The notes: generated from the sequence alone by a model not told the origin. A DNA stretch of 56,349 nucleotides from Macromonas bipunctata (GCF_002837135.1 NZ_NWBQ01000078.1:1-56349), one strand, 5' to 3'. Counted from the first letter of the stretch, positions 9,409 through 18,280 are shown. Numbers and translations are program-made.

Positions 9409-10041
9409 TCAGTTTGAACGCGGGCTGCCGGCGGCAGGGCCGTCCAGCAGATTGATGGGGTTGGCCTTGAGTGCCACCGCCGCCGCTTGCTGCTCGGGGC
9501 TGGCGCACTCATCCGCCAGACGGCGGCCCTGCTTCTGGCTCATCAGCATGGACTTGTTGGCCAGCTGGATCCAGACCGCGCCCTGCGCGGTGTCCTCCAG
9601 CCGCACCGCGCCGGTGCTGCTTTGCACCGGGCGCATATGGAAGCGCTCGCCCTTGAGCGACATGTGGAAGTAGCCCGGCGTATTGGGGTCGGCGCGCAGG
9701 CTCACCTTCTGGCCCAGCTCGCACGGCAGCTCGCCCACATGCACGTTGGCGGCAATGGCCTGCTCGGCATCGCTCAACGGCGCGACCGGGCGCGAGGACA
9801 TGCTGGCCAGCGCGGCACCGCCAGCCACACCAGCGGCACCCACCGCACCCAGCTTGGCCACCTTGACGGCCTTGCTGCGCGACGACGCTTTCACCTTGGC
9901 CTTGGCCTTGGCCGATTTGCTGACACTGGCTTTGCTGCGGGACGAGGAAGAAGCGGAAGATGTGGCGGCCATGGCGGAGGTGGCCAGACACGCGGCGCTG
10001 GTCAATGCGCACAACAGTTTCAGACCATAAGACATCGTCAT
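9409..10041 (-). CDS. Exported protein of unknown function with Ser/Lys/Ala-rich segment
   Basis: A 210-residue protein I do not recognise by function. The N-terminus is a signal peptide (MTMSYGLKLLCALTSAACLA, likely cleaved after SAMA). It is followed by about 45 residues dominated by Ser, Lys and Ala, a short Gly/Ala hydrophobic stretch (GAAGVAGGAALA), and then a compact domain of about 110 residues. That domain contains GELPCELGQKVSLRADPNTP, FHMSLKGERFHM, AVWIQLANKSMLMSQKQGRR and LADECASPEQ; two cysteines there could pair. AGGAG lies 8 bases before the ATG at 10041. It sits between the lyase and acnB genes with gaps of about 30 bases, so it is co-transcribed with TCA-cycle genes. Confidence 0.8.
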   Translation of the reverse strand: MTMSYGLKLLCALTSAACLATSAMAATSSASSSSRSKASVSKSAKAKAKVKASSRSKAVKVAKLGAVGAAGVAGGAALASMSSRPVAPLSDAEQAIAANVHVGELPCELGQKVSLRADPNTPGYFHMSLKGERFHMRPVQSSTGAVRLEDTAQGAVWIQLANKSMLMSQKQGRRLADECASPEQQAAAVALKANPINLLDGPAAGSPRSN

Positions 10042-10077
10042 GTGTAATTCTCCTGGGTCGCCCAACAAAACCCGGAT

Positions 10078-11070
10078 TTAGAAAAAGGATTGGGCCAATG
10101 CGGGCAGGACACATCCGGTCTGATGCGCCCTCTCCAGCACCTGCCAAAAGTAACGGAAACTGGCCCGGTCGTGCAAGACCCCCCCATCCACCGAAATGGG
10201 GGCCCAATCGGCCTCATACGCGGCCATCACAATGCGCGCGGCCTGCTCCACCTCCTGCTCGGTGGGGGCGAACGCTTCCAGGATCGGCTCGATCTGATCC
10301 GGATGGATGCTCCACATCCGGGTGTAGCCCAGCTCACGCGCGGCGCGGCGGGCGGCCTGGCGCATGGCGTCGCGGTCCTTGAACTCGGTGACCACACAAT
10401 GCGACGGCACCTTGCCGTAAGCGTGGCACGCGCTGGCCATGTCCATCTTGGCGCGCAGCACCAGCGGGTGGCTGAACTGCCCGGCCACCCCCATGCCGTC
10501 CGACGGGATGGCACCACCGTGCGCCGACACAAAATCCATCAGGCCAAAACTGAGCGACTGCACGCGCGGGTGCGCCGCAATGTCAAAAGCGCGGTGTACC
10601 GCCAGCGGCGACTCAATCAACACGTGCAACGGCAGCTGCGCCGCACCCGCGGCGTTCATAGCTTGCACCGCACGTTCCACGTCGGCCACCGACTCCACCT
10701 TGGGCACCATCAAATGCGACAGTTGGTGCCCCACACGGCCCACAATGTAGGCCACATCGGCTTCAAACGCCGGATGCTCCACCGGATGCACCCGCACGCC
10801 CACCCGTTGCACCACCGCACGGGTGAAATCCACACCCTGCACCAGTTCGGTCACCAGTGCAGCGTGCTCGGCCTCTCCACCCACGGGAGCGCCGTCCTCG
10901 CAGTCCAGGGTCACGTCAAACACGCACGTCCCCAGCCGCTCGATGTATTCGGCCTGCAATTGCAGGCTTTTGCGCATCCGCGCTTCCACACCGCTGTAAT
11001 GGTCACACACCGGCAGCGATACCGCCCCGGCTTGCGCCCCCAGCAACACGTCACGCGGATGCTTGCTCAC
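10078..11070 (-). CDS. HpcH/HpaI aldolase / CitE-like acyl-CoA lyase
   Basis: A 330-residue TIM-barrel protein of the citrate lyase beta / malyl-CoA lyase superfamily. Metal and acid residues appear in [25 protein letters not shown] and [26 protein letters not shown] is the family loop with an Asp. The GTG start (11070) has GGAG 8 bases upstream. It lies 18 bases after mdh, so malate-linked chemistry is plausible, such as cleavage or formation of malyl-CoA, citramalyl-CoA or methylmalyl-CoA. No citrate lyase alpha or gamma subunit is present, so it is not part of a classical citrate lyase. The substrate is unproven. Confidence 0.87.
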   Translation of the reverse strand: MSKHPRDVLLGAQAGAVSLPVCDHYSGVEARMRKSLQLQAEYIERLGTCVFDVTLDCEDGAPVGGEAEHAALVTELVQGVDFTRAVVQRVGVRVHPVEHPAFEADVAYIVGRVGHQLSHLMVPKVESVADVERAVQAMNAAGAAQLPLHVLIESPLAVHRAFDIAAHPRVQSLSFGLMDFVSAHGGAIPSDGMGVAGQFSHPLVLRAKMDMASACHAYGKVPSHCVVTEFKDRDAMRQAARRAARELGYTRMWSIHPDQIEPILEAFAPTEQEVEQAARIVMAAYEADWAPISVDGGVLHDRASFRYFWQVLERAHQTGCVLPALAQSFF

Positions 11071-11088
11071 GCTTGTCGCTCCGGCAAA

Positions 11089-12075
11089 TTACAGCAGGTG
11101 CTTCACGCCGTCGGCTTCGCCTTGCAGCTCGGCCAGGGTCTTGTCGATGCACTCTTGCGAGAACGCGTCGATTTCCAGACCTTCCACAATCTTGTACTCA
11201 CCGTTTTCGGTGGTCACCGGGAAGCCAAACACGATGCCAGCCGGAATGCCGTATTCGCCGTTGGACGGCACACCCATCGTCACCCATTCGCCGTTGGAGC
11301 CCAAGGCCCAATCGCGCATGTGGTCGATAGCAGCGTTGGCAGCCGAAGCGGCCGACGACAGGCCACGGGCGGCAATGATGGCAGCGCCACGCTTGCCCAC
11401 GGTCGGCAGGAACGTTTCAGCGTTCCACACTTGGTCGTTGATGGTTTCTTTGACCGACACGCCATTGATGGTGGCGAAACGGTAATCGGCGTACATGGTG
11501 GGCGAGTGGTTGCCCCACACGGTCAGCTTGCGAATGTCGCCCACAGCAGAACCGGTCTTGGCGGCGATTTGCGAAGCGGCGCGGTTGTGGTCCAGACGCA
11601 GCATGGCGGTGAAGTTCTTGGCCGGCAGGTCCGGGGCCGACTTCATGGCGATGTAGGCGTTGGTGTTGGCAGGGTTGCCCACCACCAGCACCTTGACGTT
11701 GCGGCTGGCCACGGCGTTGAGCGCCTTGCCTTGCACGGTGAAGATGGCGGCGTTGGCGGCCAGCAGGTCGGCACGCTCCATGCCCGGGCCACGCGGACGG
11801 GCACCCACCAGCAACGCGTAGTCGGTGTCCTTGAAGGCGGTCATCGGGTCGCTGTGGGCTTCAATGCCAGCCAGCAGCGGGAAGGCGCAATCTTCCAGCT
11901 CCATGATCACGCCCTTGAGCGCGTTCTGGGCCTTTTCGTCGGGGATTTCGAGCAGTTGCAGAATGACCGGTTGATCCTTGCCCAGCATTTCGCCAGAAGC
12001 GATGCGGAACAGCAGGGCGTAACCAATTTGACCAGCGGCACCAGTGACGGCCACGCGAACGGGCTTTTTGCTCAT
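11089..12075 (-). CDS. mdh: Malate dehydrogenase
   Basis: A 328-residue NAD-dependent enzyme interconverting malate and oxaloacetate. The Rossmann motif is [21 protein letters not shown]. The mobile substrate loop is [15 protein letters not shown] with the specificity arginines, and the catalytic histidine lies in [13 protein letters not shown]. The size and sequence are of the cytosolic-type MDH found in many betaproteobacteria rather than the E. coli type. It is the first gene of the minus-strand operon and has its own sigma70-like promoter next to the GntR operator. A GGAG ribosome site precedes the ATG. Confidence 0.97.
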   Translation of the reverse strand: MSKKPVRVAVTGAAGQIGYALLFRIASGEMLGKDQPVILQLLEIPDEKAQNALKGVIMELEDCAFPLLAGIEAHSDPMTAFKDTDYALLVGARPRGPGMERADLLAANAAIFTVQGKALNAVASRNVKVLVVGNPANTNAYIAMKSAPDLPAKNFTAMLRLDHNRAASQIAAKTGSAVGDIRKLTVWGNHSPTMYADYRFATINGVSVKETINDQVWNAETFLPTVGKRGAAIIAARGLSSAASAANAAIDHMRDWALGSNGEWVTMGVPSNGEYGIPAGIVFGFPVTTENGEYKIVEGLEIDAFSQECIDKTLAELQGEADGVKHLL

Positions 12076-12115
12076 GAAAGGATTCTCCAGGGAGCGGTTG
12101 ATGAAAATTTTGTCA

Positions 12116-12145
12116 AGTGTACCCTGCCCTGAGACTCAACGTCAA
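12116..12145 (-). promoter_or_regulatory. mdh operon promoter
   Basis: On the minus strand, TTGACG (12145-12140), an 18-base spacer and TACACT (12121-12116) form a good sigma70-type promoter. It leaves a leader of about 35 bases before the mdh ATG. The palindrome at 12157-12168 lies 11 bases upstream of the -35 box. Confidence 0.7.
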
Positions 12146-12146
12146 T

Positions 12147-12174
12147 TTGTCTTATGTCTTATATAAGATATGAT
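12147..12174 (+). promoter_or_regulatory. gntR promoter with embedded operator
   Basis: On the plus strand, TTGTCT (12147-12152), a 16-base spacer and TATGAT (12169-12174) look like a sigma70 promoter. The spacer holds the 12-base palindrome. Transcription would begin at about 12181-12182, at the ATG chosen for gntR, so the mRNA could be leaderless. Confidence 0.5.
12157..12168. promoter_or_regulatory. Probable GntR-family operator
   Basis: A perfect 12-base palindrome, TCTTATATAAGA, with an extra half-site (GTCTTATG) 7 bases to the left. The size and AT-rich centre fit a GntR-family dimer site. It lies between the -35 and -10 of gntR and just upstream of the mdh promoter, so one repressor could control itself and mdh. 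Binding is inferred. Confidence 0.6.
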
Positions 12175-12181
12175 TGGCCTT

Positions 12182-12997
12182 ATGACGGCCTCACCCTCTT
12201 TTGCCACCTCGCCTGCTGCGGCGGCTCCCGCAATGGGCCTGCCTGCCTTGGCCGATGGCCAAGGGGTGGCCACCCCCGCATTCAGCCCGTTGTACCAGCA
12301 AATCAAGTCATTGATTTTGCAAAGCCTACAAGCGGGCGAATGGAAGCCGGGCGATGCCATCCCCAGCGAAATGGAGCTGGCCGGGCGTTTTCGCGTCAGC
12401 CAAGGCGCCGTGCGCAAAGCCATCGACGAACTGGCGGCAGAACACCTGCTGGTGCGCCGCCAAGGCAAGGGCACTTTTGTGGCCACGCACGCCGAGCAGC
12501 ACACCCAGTTCCGATTCTTGCGGCTGGAGCCCGACAGCGGCGACCGCGCCAGTGTTGGATCTGCGCAACGCCACATCGTGCAATGCCGCCGCCTGCGCGC
12601 GCCGGTGGACATTGCCCACGCGCTGGGCCTGCGCAGCGGCGAAAGCGTGCTGCAGGTGCGCCGCGTGCTCTCATTTCAGCAGCAGCCCACCATCCTGGAA
12701 GACATCTGGCTGCCCGGCGGCCCCTTCAAGGGCCTGACCGCCAGCGCACTGACACAGGACCAAGGCCCAATGTACGCCCTGTTTGAATCGCAATTTGGCG
12801 TGCGCATGGTGCGCGCCGACGAAAAGATCAAGGCCGTGGCCGCCGACAGCGCCGCTGCCGCACAGCTGCAAGTGCCCGATGGCGCACCCCTGCTGAGCGT
12901 GGAGCGCCTGGCCTACACCTACAACGACGTGCCCATGGAGTTGCGCCGTGGCCTGTACCGCACCGACCACCACCACTACCACAACCAACTCAGCTGA
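12182..12997 (+). CDS. GntR family regulator, HutC type (UTRA effector domain)
   Basis: A 271-residue regulator. A low-complexity Ala/Pro tail of about 30 residues is followed by the GntR winged helix: PLYQQIKSLILQSLQAGEWK, IPSEMELAGRFRVSQGAVRKA and LVRRQGKGTFV. A UTRA-type effector domain follows (HALGLRSGESVLQVRRVLSF, ILEDIWLPG, ending FRTD-like YRTDHHHYHNQL). Its place between the divergent mdh and sdh operons points to control of TCA-cycle genes, perhaps in response to an organic acid. I chose ATG 12182 because the -10 box ends 7 bases before it; ATG 12170 overlaps the -10 box. No Shine-Dalgarno precedes either start. Confidence 0.9.
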   Translation: MTASPSFATSPAAAAPAMGLPALADGQGVATPAFSPLYQQIKSLILQSLQAGEWKPGDAIPSEMELAGRFRVSQGAVRKAIDELAAEHLLVRRQGKGTFVATHAEQHTQFRFLRLEPDSGDRASVGSAQRHIVQCRRLRAPVDIAHALGLRSGESVLQVRRVLSFQQQPTILEDIWLPGGPFKGLTASALTQDQGPMYALFESQFGVRMVRADEKIKAVAADSAAAAQLQVPDGAPLLSVERLAYTYNDVPMELRRGLYRTDHHHYHNQLS

Positions 12998-13035
12998 GAA
13001 GCTTGAGAAACCTGAATGGGCTTGCTGCGTTGCAA

Positions 13036-13041
13036 TAGAAT
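13036..13041 (+). promoter_or_regulatory. Possible -10 box of sdh operon
   Basis: TAGAAT in the 143-base gap before sdhC is the best -10 candidate. No convincing -35 element sits at the right distance, suggesting weak or activated transcription. It would give a leader of about 93 bases containing the TGTAACG repeats. Confidence 0.35.
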
Positions 13042-13061
13042 CCGTGAGTTTTCGATCCGTG

Positions 13062-13088
13062 TGTAACGGCTGTAACGCCAGCGTTACA
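13062..13088 (+). repeat. TGTAACG direct and inverted repeat before sdhC
   Basis: TGTAACG occurs at 13062-13068 and 13071-13077 as a direct repeat with 9-base phasing. It is followed after CCAG by its inverse CGTTACA at 13082-13088. It could be a multi-site operator for an unidentified regulator or an RNA hairpin in the sdhC leader. The gntR-type palindrome is not present here. Confidence 0.6.
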
Positions 13089-13140
13089 AAACGGGCTTTC
13101 CCATCCACTGTCTTCCAAGCCCACTTGAAAGAGTCCACCC

Positions 13141-13572
13141 ATGACAGAGCTGAGCAAAAAGCGGCCTGAGTTCCGCAACATCCACCTTCTCCAGGACGTG
13201 CGCACCTACCGCTTGCCAGCGGCCGGTGTGGTCTCCATCCTGCACCGTGTCAGCGGCCTGCTGATGTTCCTGCTGCTGCCCTTTGTGGTGTGGCTGTTCG
13301 ACACCTCGCTGTCGTCCGAGATCTCCTACGAGGATTTCACCGCCGCCTTTGGCACCGGTATCGGTTTCGTGCCGGGCTGGTTCGTCAAGCTGGCCACGCT
13401 GGGCCTGATCTGGGGCTACCTGCACCACTTCATCGCTGGCGTGCGCCACCTGTACATGGACGCCACCCACAGCGTGACCAAGGAATTCGGCAAGTCCTCC
13501 GCCACCACCACCCTGGTGCTGGCATTTGGCCTGACCGCCGTGCTGGGCGCCAAGCTGTTTGGCCTGTACTGA
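13141..13572 (+). CDS. sdhC: Succinate dehydrogenase cytochrome b556 subunit
   Basis: A 143-residue membrane anchor of complex II with three transmembrane helices. Family landmarks are RPEFRNIHLLQDVRTYRLPA, SILHRVSGLLMF (quinone-site Ser and Arg, candidate haem-region His) and YLHHFIAGVRHLYMD, which carries the haem b ligand region. With SdhD it binds haem b and ubiquinone. It is the first gene of the sdhCDAB-sdhE-gltA operon and is preceded by a 143-base leader and promoter region. Confidence 0.96.
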   Translation: MTELSKKRPEFRNIHLLQDVRTYRLPAAGVVSILHRVSGLLMFLLLPFVVWLFDTSLSSEISYEDFTAAFGTGIGFVPGWFVKLATLGLIWGYLHHFIAGVRHLYMDATHSVTKEFGKSSATTTLVLAFGLTAVLGAKLFGLY

Positions 13573-13600
13573 TTCACAAGAAAACCCGGAGCACAAGAAA

Positions 13601-13966
13601 ATGTCCGTCAACTACGGTTCCAAACGCGTCGTCACCGGCGCCCACTACGGCCTGCGCGACTGGCTGGTGCAGCGCGTCACCGCCTCCCTGATGGCCCTGT
13701 TCACGGTGGTGCTGCTGTTGCAAGTGCTGACCATCAGCGGCCCCATCAACTACGAAGCCTGGGCGGGCATCTTCGCCTCCCAGTGGATGAAGTTCCTGAC
13801 CTTTGGCCTGATCATCTCGCTGGCATGGCACGCCTGGATCGGTGTGCGCGACATCTGGATGGACTACGTCAAGCCCGTGGGCCTGCGTCTGGCCCTGCAC
13901 GTCTTCACCCTCGTCTGGCTGGTCGGCTGTGCCGGCTGGGCCTTCTCTGTTCTCTGGAAACTGTAA
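13601..13966 (+). CDS. sdhD: Succinate dehydrogenase membrane anchor subunit
   Basis: A 121-residue second membrane anchor of complex II with three helices. It opens SVNYGSKRVVTGAHYGLRDW, as in the betaproteobacterial family, and HAWIGVRDIWMDYVKP holds the conserved His, Asp and Tyr near the quinone pocket. The ATG at 13601 is preferred over the upstream open frame because it matches the family start. It lies 28 bases after sdhC and 3 bases before sdhA. Confidence 0.95.
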   Translation: MSVNYGSKRVVTGAHYGLRDWLVQRVTASLMALFTVVLLLQVLTISGPINYEAWAGIFASQWMKFLTFGLIISLAWHAWIGVRDIWMDYVKPVGLRLALHVFTLVWLVGCAGWAFSVLWKL

Positions 13967-13969
13967 GCC

Positions 13970-15775
13970 ATGGCCCAAACCGCAAACCTCCCCAAGCGCA
14001 AATTTGACGTCGTGATCGTCGGTGCCGGCGGCTCCGGCATGCGCGCATCGCTGCAACTCGCCCGCGCTGGCCTCAACGTGGCCGTGCTGTCCAAAGTGTT
14101 CCCCGCCCGCTCGCACACCGTGGCGGCGCAAGGTGGCATTGGTGCCTCGCTGGGCAACATGAACGAGGACAACTGGCACTACCACTTCTACGACACCATC
14201 AAGGGCTCCGACTGGCTCGGCGACCAGGATGCCATCGAGTTCATGTGCCGCGAAGCGCCCAAGGTCGTGTACGAACTCGAACACTTCGGCATGCCGTTCG
14301 ACCGCAACCCCGACGGCACCATCTACCAGCGCCCGTTTGGTGGCCACACCGCCAACTACGGTGAAAAGCCGGTGCAACGCGCTTGTGCTGCCGCCGACCG
14401 CACCGGCCACGCCATGCTGCACACGCTGTACCAGCAAAACGTGGCCGCCCGCACCACTTTCTTCGTGGAATGGATGGCGCTGGACCTGATCCGCAACGAA
14501 GCGGGTGACGTGCTGGGCGTGACCGCGCTGGAAATGGAAACCGGCGAGACCTACATCCTCGAAGCCAAGACCACCATGCTGGCCACGGGCGGTGCAGGCC
14601 GCATCTTTGCCGCCTCCACCAACGCCTTCATCAATACCGGCGACGGCCTGGGCATGGCCGCACGTGCGGGCATCCCGCTGCAAGACATGGAGTTCTGGCA
14701 GTTCCACCCCACCGGCGTGGCCGGCGCGGGCGTGCTGCTGACCGAAGGCTGCCGTGGCGAAGGCGCGATCCTGCTCAACAGCCAGGGTGAACGCTTCATG
14801 GAACGCTACGCCCCGACCCTGAAGGAATTGGCCCCGCGCGACTTCGTGTCGCGCTGCATGGACCAGGAAATCAAGGAAGGCCGTGGTTGCGGCCCGAACA
14901 AGGACTACGTGATGCTCAAGCTCAGCCACTTGGGCGCTGAGACCATCCACAAGCGTCTGCCGTCGGTGTACGAAATTGGTGTCAACTTCGCCAACGTCGA
15001 TATCACCAAGGAAGACATCCCTGTGGTGCCCACCATCCACTACCAAATGGGCGGCATCCCGACCAACATCAACGGTCAAGTGGTGGTACCCGATGGCAGC
15101 GGCAGCCAAAAAGTGGTCAACGGTCTGTACGCTGTGGGCGAATGCTCTTGCGTATCGGTACACGGTGCCAACCGCTTGGGCACCAACTCGCTGCTGGATT
15201 TGCTGGTGTTTGGCCGCGCTGCGGGCAACCACATTGTGGCCAACGTCAACCCCAAGGCCGAGTTCCAAGACCTGCCCAAAGACGCTGCCGACCGCACGTT
15301 GGCCCGTCTGGCCCGTCTGGACGGTTCCACCAGCGGCGAATACGCCCAAACCGTGGCCAACGACCTGCGCGCTGCCATGCAGCAACACACCGGTGTGTTC
15401 CGCACCCAAGCCAGCATGGACGAAGGGGTCAAGAAGATCAACGCCATGCGTGCCCGCGTGGAAGCGATCACGCTCAAAGACAAGTCCAAGGTGTTCAACA
15501 CCGCACGCATTGAGGCGCTGGAAGTCGAGAACCTGATCGAAGCGGCGCAAGCCACCATGACTTCGGCCGCTGCCCGCCGCGAATGCCGTGGCGCGCACAC
15601 CGTCAACGACTACGAGCGCCCCGCCGACGACGCGCAATTCCCGCTGGGCCGCAACGACAAGGAGTGGATGAAGCACACCCTGTGGCACAGCGCCAACAAC
15701 AGCCTGACCTACAAGGCGGTTAACCTCAAGCCGCTGACGGTGGAATCCGTGCCGCCCAAGGTCCGCACCTTCTGA
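13970..15775 (+). CDS. sdhA: Succinate dehydrogenase flavoprotein subunit
   Basis: A 601-residue FAD subunit that oxidises succinate to fumarate. The dinucleotide site is [18 protein letters not shown]. The covalent FAD-binding histidine lies in [12 protein letters not shown]. Substrate residues are in [20 protein letters not shown], and the catalytic Arg region is [41 protein letters not shown] is the C-terminal flavin signature. Full length, with no gaps. FAD attachment is probably helped by SdhE, encoded two genes downstream. Confidence 0.98.
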   Translation: MAQTANLPKRKFDVVIVGAGGSGMRASLQLARAGLNVAVLSKVFPARSHTVAAQGGIGASLGNMNEDNWHYHFYDTIKGSDWLGDQDAIEFMCREAPKVVYELEHFGMPFDRNPDGTIYQRPFGGHTANYGEKPVQRACAAADRTGHAMLHTLYQQNVAARTTFFVEWMALDLIRNEAGDVLGVTALEMETGETYILEAKTTMLATGGAGRIFAASTNAFINTGDGLGMAARAGIPLQDMEFWQFHPTGVAGAGVLLTEGCRGEGAILLNSQGERFMERYAPTLKELAPRDFVSRCMDQEIKEGRGCGPNKDYVMLKLSHLGAETIHKRLPSVYEIGVNFANVDITKEDIPVVPTIHYQMGGIPTNINGQVVVPDGSGSQKVVNGLYAVGECSCVSVHGANRLGTNSLLDLLVFGRAAGNHIVANVNPKAEFQDLPKDAADRTLARLARLDGSTSGEYAQTVANDLRAAMQQHTGVFRTQASMDEGVKKINAMRARVEAITLKDKSKVFNTARIEALEVENLIEAAQATMTSAAARRECRGAHTVNDYERPADDAQFPLGRNDKEWMKHTLWHSANNSLTYKAVNLKPLTVESVPPKVRTF

Positions 15776-15800
15776 TCGCAGCGAACTGGAGCAAGTACAA

Positions 15801-16505
15801 ATGGCAAAACGCACTTTCAAGATCTACCGCTACGACCCCGAGAAGGACGCAAAGCCCTACATGCAGACCATCGAGGTCGAGCTGGCGGGCAACGAGCGCA
15901 TGTTGCTCGACGCGCTGATGAAGCTCAAGGAAGTCGATCCGTCGATCTCCTTCCGCCGCAGCTGCCGCGAAGGCGTGTGCGGCTCGGATGCGATGAACAT
16001 CAACGGCAAGAACGGTCTGGCCTGCCTGACCAACATGAACACCCTGCCGGGCGTCATCACCTTGAAGCCCCTGCCGGGCCTGCCCGTGATCCGCGACCTG
16101 ATTGTGGACATGACGCTGTTCTTTAAGCAGTACCACAGCATCAAGCCGTTCCTGATCAACACCAGCCAGCCGCCGCAAACCGAACGCCTGCAATCGCCCG
16201 AAGAGCGCGAAGAGCTCAACGGCCTGTACGAGTGCATTTTGTGCGCCAGCTGCTCGACTTCCTGCCCCAGCTTCTGGTGGAACCCCGACAAGTTTGTCGG
16301 CCCTGCTGGTCTGCTGCAAGCTTACCGCTTCATTGCCGACAGCCGCGATCAGGCCACCGCCGAGCGTCTGGACAACCTTGAAGATCCCTACCGTTTGTTC
16401 CGCTGCCACACCATCATGAACTGCGTGGATGTGTGCCCCAAGAGCCTCAACCCCACCAAGGCCATAGGCAAGATCAAGGAACTGATGGTGCGTCGCGCCG
16501 TTTAA
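15801..16505 (+). CDS. sdhB: Succinate dehydrogenase iron-sulfur subunit
   Basis: A 234-residue protein carrying three Fe-S clusters between FAD and ubiquinone. The [2Fe-2S] ligands lie in [16 protein letters not shown] and NGLAC. The [4Fe-4S] ligands are in [17 protein letters not shown], and the [3Fe-4S] and shared cysteines are in [17 protein letters not shown]. Standard length and spacing. It lies 25 bases after sdhA. Confidence 0.98.
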   Translation: MAKRTFKIYRYDPEKDAKPYMQTIEVELAGNERMLLDALMKLKEVDPSISFRRSCREGVCGSDAMNINGKNGLACLTNMNTLPGVITLKPLPGLPVIRDLIVDMTLFFKQYHSIKPFLINTSQPPQTERLQSPEEREELNGLYECILCASCSTSCPSFWWNPDKFVGPAGLLQAYRFIADSRDQATAERLDNLEDPYRLFRCHTIMNCVDVCPKSLNPTKAIGKIKELMVRRAV

Positions 16506-16523
16506 CCCACGTCACGACACGCC

Positions 16524-16823
16524 ATGAACCACGACGACAACGCCCTGCTCGACGAGCGCGCCCTGAGCAAACTGCGGTGGCGCTGTCGCCGTGGTCTGCT
16601 GGAGAACGACCTGTTCATCGAGCAGTTTTTTGCCAGACACGAATCTGGCCTCACCGTTCGTCAGGCCAACGCCTTGTCGGTGTTGATGGATCTGTCCGAC
16701 AACGATCTGCTCGATCTGTTGCTGGGTCGGGTCGCACCTCAAGGGGAGCTGGCCACCCCTGCCGTCATCGAAGTGCTTGGCATGCTCCGTGCCAAGTCGG
16801 CTTCCGATTCTGCCCACCCGTAG
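16524..16823 (+). CDS. sdhE: Succinate dehydrogenase flavinylation factor SdhE
   Basis: A 99-residue helical protein of the SdhE/YgfY family that promotes covalent FAD attachment to SdhA. The diagnostic RGxxE motif is [15 protein letters not shown], at about residues 22-36. The gene lies 18 bases after sdhB and 16 bases before gltA, so it is co-expressed with its target. The YgfX partner gene that adjoins ygfY in E. coli is elsewhere in this window (near 48 kb). Confidence 0.93.
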   Translation: MNHDDNALLDERALSKLRWRCRRGLLENDLFIEQFFARHESGLTVRQANALSVLMDLSDNDLLDLLLGRVAPQGELATPAVIEVLGMLRAKSASDSAHP

Positions 16824-16839
16824 TAACAGAGGAAAACGC

Positions 16840-18252
16840 ATGAAACTCGCTGATAACAAAGCCACCCTGTCGTTCAGCAACGGCAGCCCCAATGTGGAAC
16901 TGCCGGTGTACCAGGGCAACATTGGCCCGGACGTGATCGACATCCGCAAGCTCTACGCCCAGACCGGCATGTTCACCTACGACCCGGGCTTCCTGTCCAC
17001 CGCGTCGTGCCAGTCGGCCATCACCTACATCGACGGCGACAAGGGTGAGCTGCTGTACCGTGGCTACCCGATCGAGCAGCTGGCCACCAACTGCGACTTC
17101 CTGGAAACCTGCTACCTGCTGCTCAAGGGCGAACTGCCCAACGCGGCACAAAAGCAGGAATTCACCGACACCGTGACCCAGCACACGATGGTGAACGAGC
17201 AGATGCAGTTCTTCCTGCGTGGCTTCCGCCGCGACGCACACCCGATGGCCGTGCTGACCGGTCTGGTGGGCGCGTTGTCGGCCTTCTACCACGACAGCAC
17301 CGACATCAACAACCCGGAACACCGCGAAGTGGCCGCGATCCGCCTGATCGCCAAGATGCCGACCCTGGTGGCGATGGCGTACAAGTACAGCGTGGGCCAG
17401 CCCTACATGTACCCGCAGAACGACCTGAGCTACGCCGGCAACTTCCTGCGCATGATGTTCGGCACCCCGTGCGAGGAGTACAAGGTCAACCCGGTGCTGG
17501 AACGCGCGCTGGACCGCATCTTCATCCTGCACGCCGACCACGAGCAAAACGCCTCCACCTCCACCGTGCGCCTGTGCGGCTCGTCGGGCACCAACCCGTT
17601 TGCGGCCATCTCCGCCGGTGTGGCCTGCCTGTGGGGCCCGGCCCACGGCGGCGCCAACGAGGCCTGCCTCAACATGCTGGAAGACATCCAGCGCAACGGC
17701 GGCGTGGCCAAGGTGGGCCAGTTCATGGAACAGGTCAAGGACAAGAACTCCGGCGTCAAGCTGATGGGTTTTGGCCACCGCGTGTACAAGAACTACGACC
17801 CGCGCGCCAAGCTGATGCAGGAAACCTGCAACGAGGTGCTGGCCGAGCTGGGCCTGGAAAACGACCCGCTGTTCAAGCTGGCCAAGGAGCTGGAAAAGAT
17901 CGCGCTGGAAGACGACTACTTCGTGTCGCGCAAGCTGTACCCGAACGTGGACTTCTACTCCGGCATCGTGCAGCGCGCCATGGGCATTCCGGTCAACCTG
18001 TTCACCGGCATCTTCGCGCTGGCCCGCACCGTGGGCTGGATTGCGCAGCTCAACGAGATGATCAGCGACCCCGAGTACAAGATTGGCCGTCCGCGCCAAC
18101 TGTTCACCGGCTCGCCCCGTCGCGACGTGTCGCCGATCGCACAACGCCGATCGACACGCCCCGCCCCGCCACCTGAGACCCAGGTGGCACGCGCACCCGC
18201 CCGGTGGCCGCTCTGCAGTGGCACCGCGCGGGTGTTGTTTTTTCAGGCATAA
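16840..18252 (+). CDS. gltA: Citrate synthase, with 34-residue C-terminal read-through extension
   Basis: A hexameric-type citrate synthase that condenses acetyl-CoA and oxaloacetate. Landmarks are the catalytic histidines in [14 protein letters not shown] and [24 protein letters not shown], and the usual C-terminus [14 protein letters not shown]. The family normally ends about SPIAQR (residue 436). Here the next codon, at 18148-18150, is CGA where TGA would be expected. The frame continues 34 codons rich in Arg, Pro and Ala to a TAA at 18252, across both downstream hairpins. The total is 470 residues. AGAGGAAAA precedes the ATG. The core enzyme looks intact; the tail is either real stop loss or a base error. 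Confidence 0.95.
   Translation: MKLADNKATLSFSNGSPNVELPVYQGNIGPDVIDIRKLYAQTGMFTYDPGFLSTASCQSAITYIDGDKGELLYRGYPIEQLATNCDFLETCYLLLKGELPNAAQKQEFTDTVTQHTMVNEQMQFFLRGFRRDAHPMAVLTGLVGALSAFYHDSTDINNPEHREVAAIRLIAKMPTLVAMAYKYSVGQPYMYPQNDLSYAGNFLRMMFGTPCEEYKVNPVLERALDRIFILHADHEQNASTSTVRLCGSSGTNPFAAISAGVACLWGPAHGGANEACLNMLEDIQRNGGVAKVGQFMEQVKDKNSGVKLMGFGHRVYKNYDPRAKLMQETCNEVLAELGLENDPLFKLAKELEKIALEDDYFVSRKLYPNVDFYSGIVQRAMGIPVNLFTGIFALARTVGWIAQLNEMISDPEYKIGRPRQLFTGSPRRDVSPIAQRRSTRPAPPPETQVARAPARWPLCSGTARVLFFQA
18168..18188 (+). terminator. Hairpin after the normal end of gltA
   Basis: An 8-bp perfect stem, GCCACCTG with CAGGTGGC, and a five-base loop lie 18 bases beyond the ancestral gltA stop position. 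There is no T-tract. It may stabilise the mRNA 3' end ahead of the stronger terminator that follows. Confidence 0.5.
18194..18243 (+). terminator. Rho-independent terminator of the sdh-gltA operon
   Basis: CACCCGC (18194-18200) pairs with GCGGGTG (18228-18234). An inner CGGTG (18202-18206) pairs with CACCG (18222-18226). TTGTTTTTT follows at 18235-18243. It lies entirely inside the extended gltA reading frame, which is unusual, because translating ribosomes would disrupt it. Confidence 0.8.
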
Positions 18253-18280
18253 AATGTCGGGCTACCAAGGAAACACCAGC

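Noticed and set aside
6892-9417. An 841-codon plus-strand frame opposite acnB
   Set aside because: It is a high-GC shadow of acnB, rich in His, Gly and Gln with no family motif, typical of antisense frames at high third-position GC.
13574-15820. A 748-codon minus-strand frame opposite sdhD and sdhA
   Set aside because: Antisense shadow of well-supported sdh genes, with biased composition and no recognisable domain.
18100-18252. A frameshift as the cause of the long gltA tail
   Set aside because: The protein stays in register through residue 436 with the family ending; a single TGA to CGA change explains the extension without any insertion or deletion.
18083-18280. An upstream extension of leuC overlapping gltA
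   Set aside because: No family similarity before ATG 18281, and it would run through the terminator; the AAGGAAA ribosome site fits 18281.
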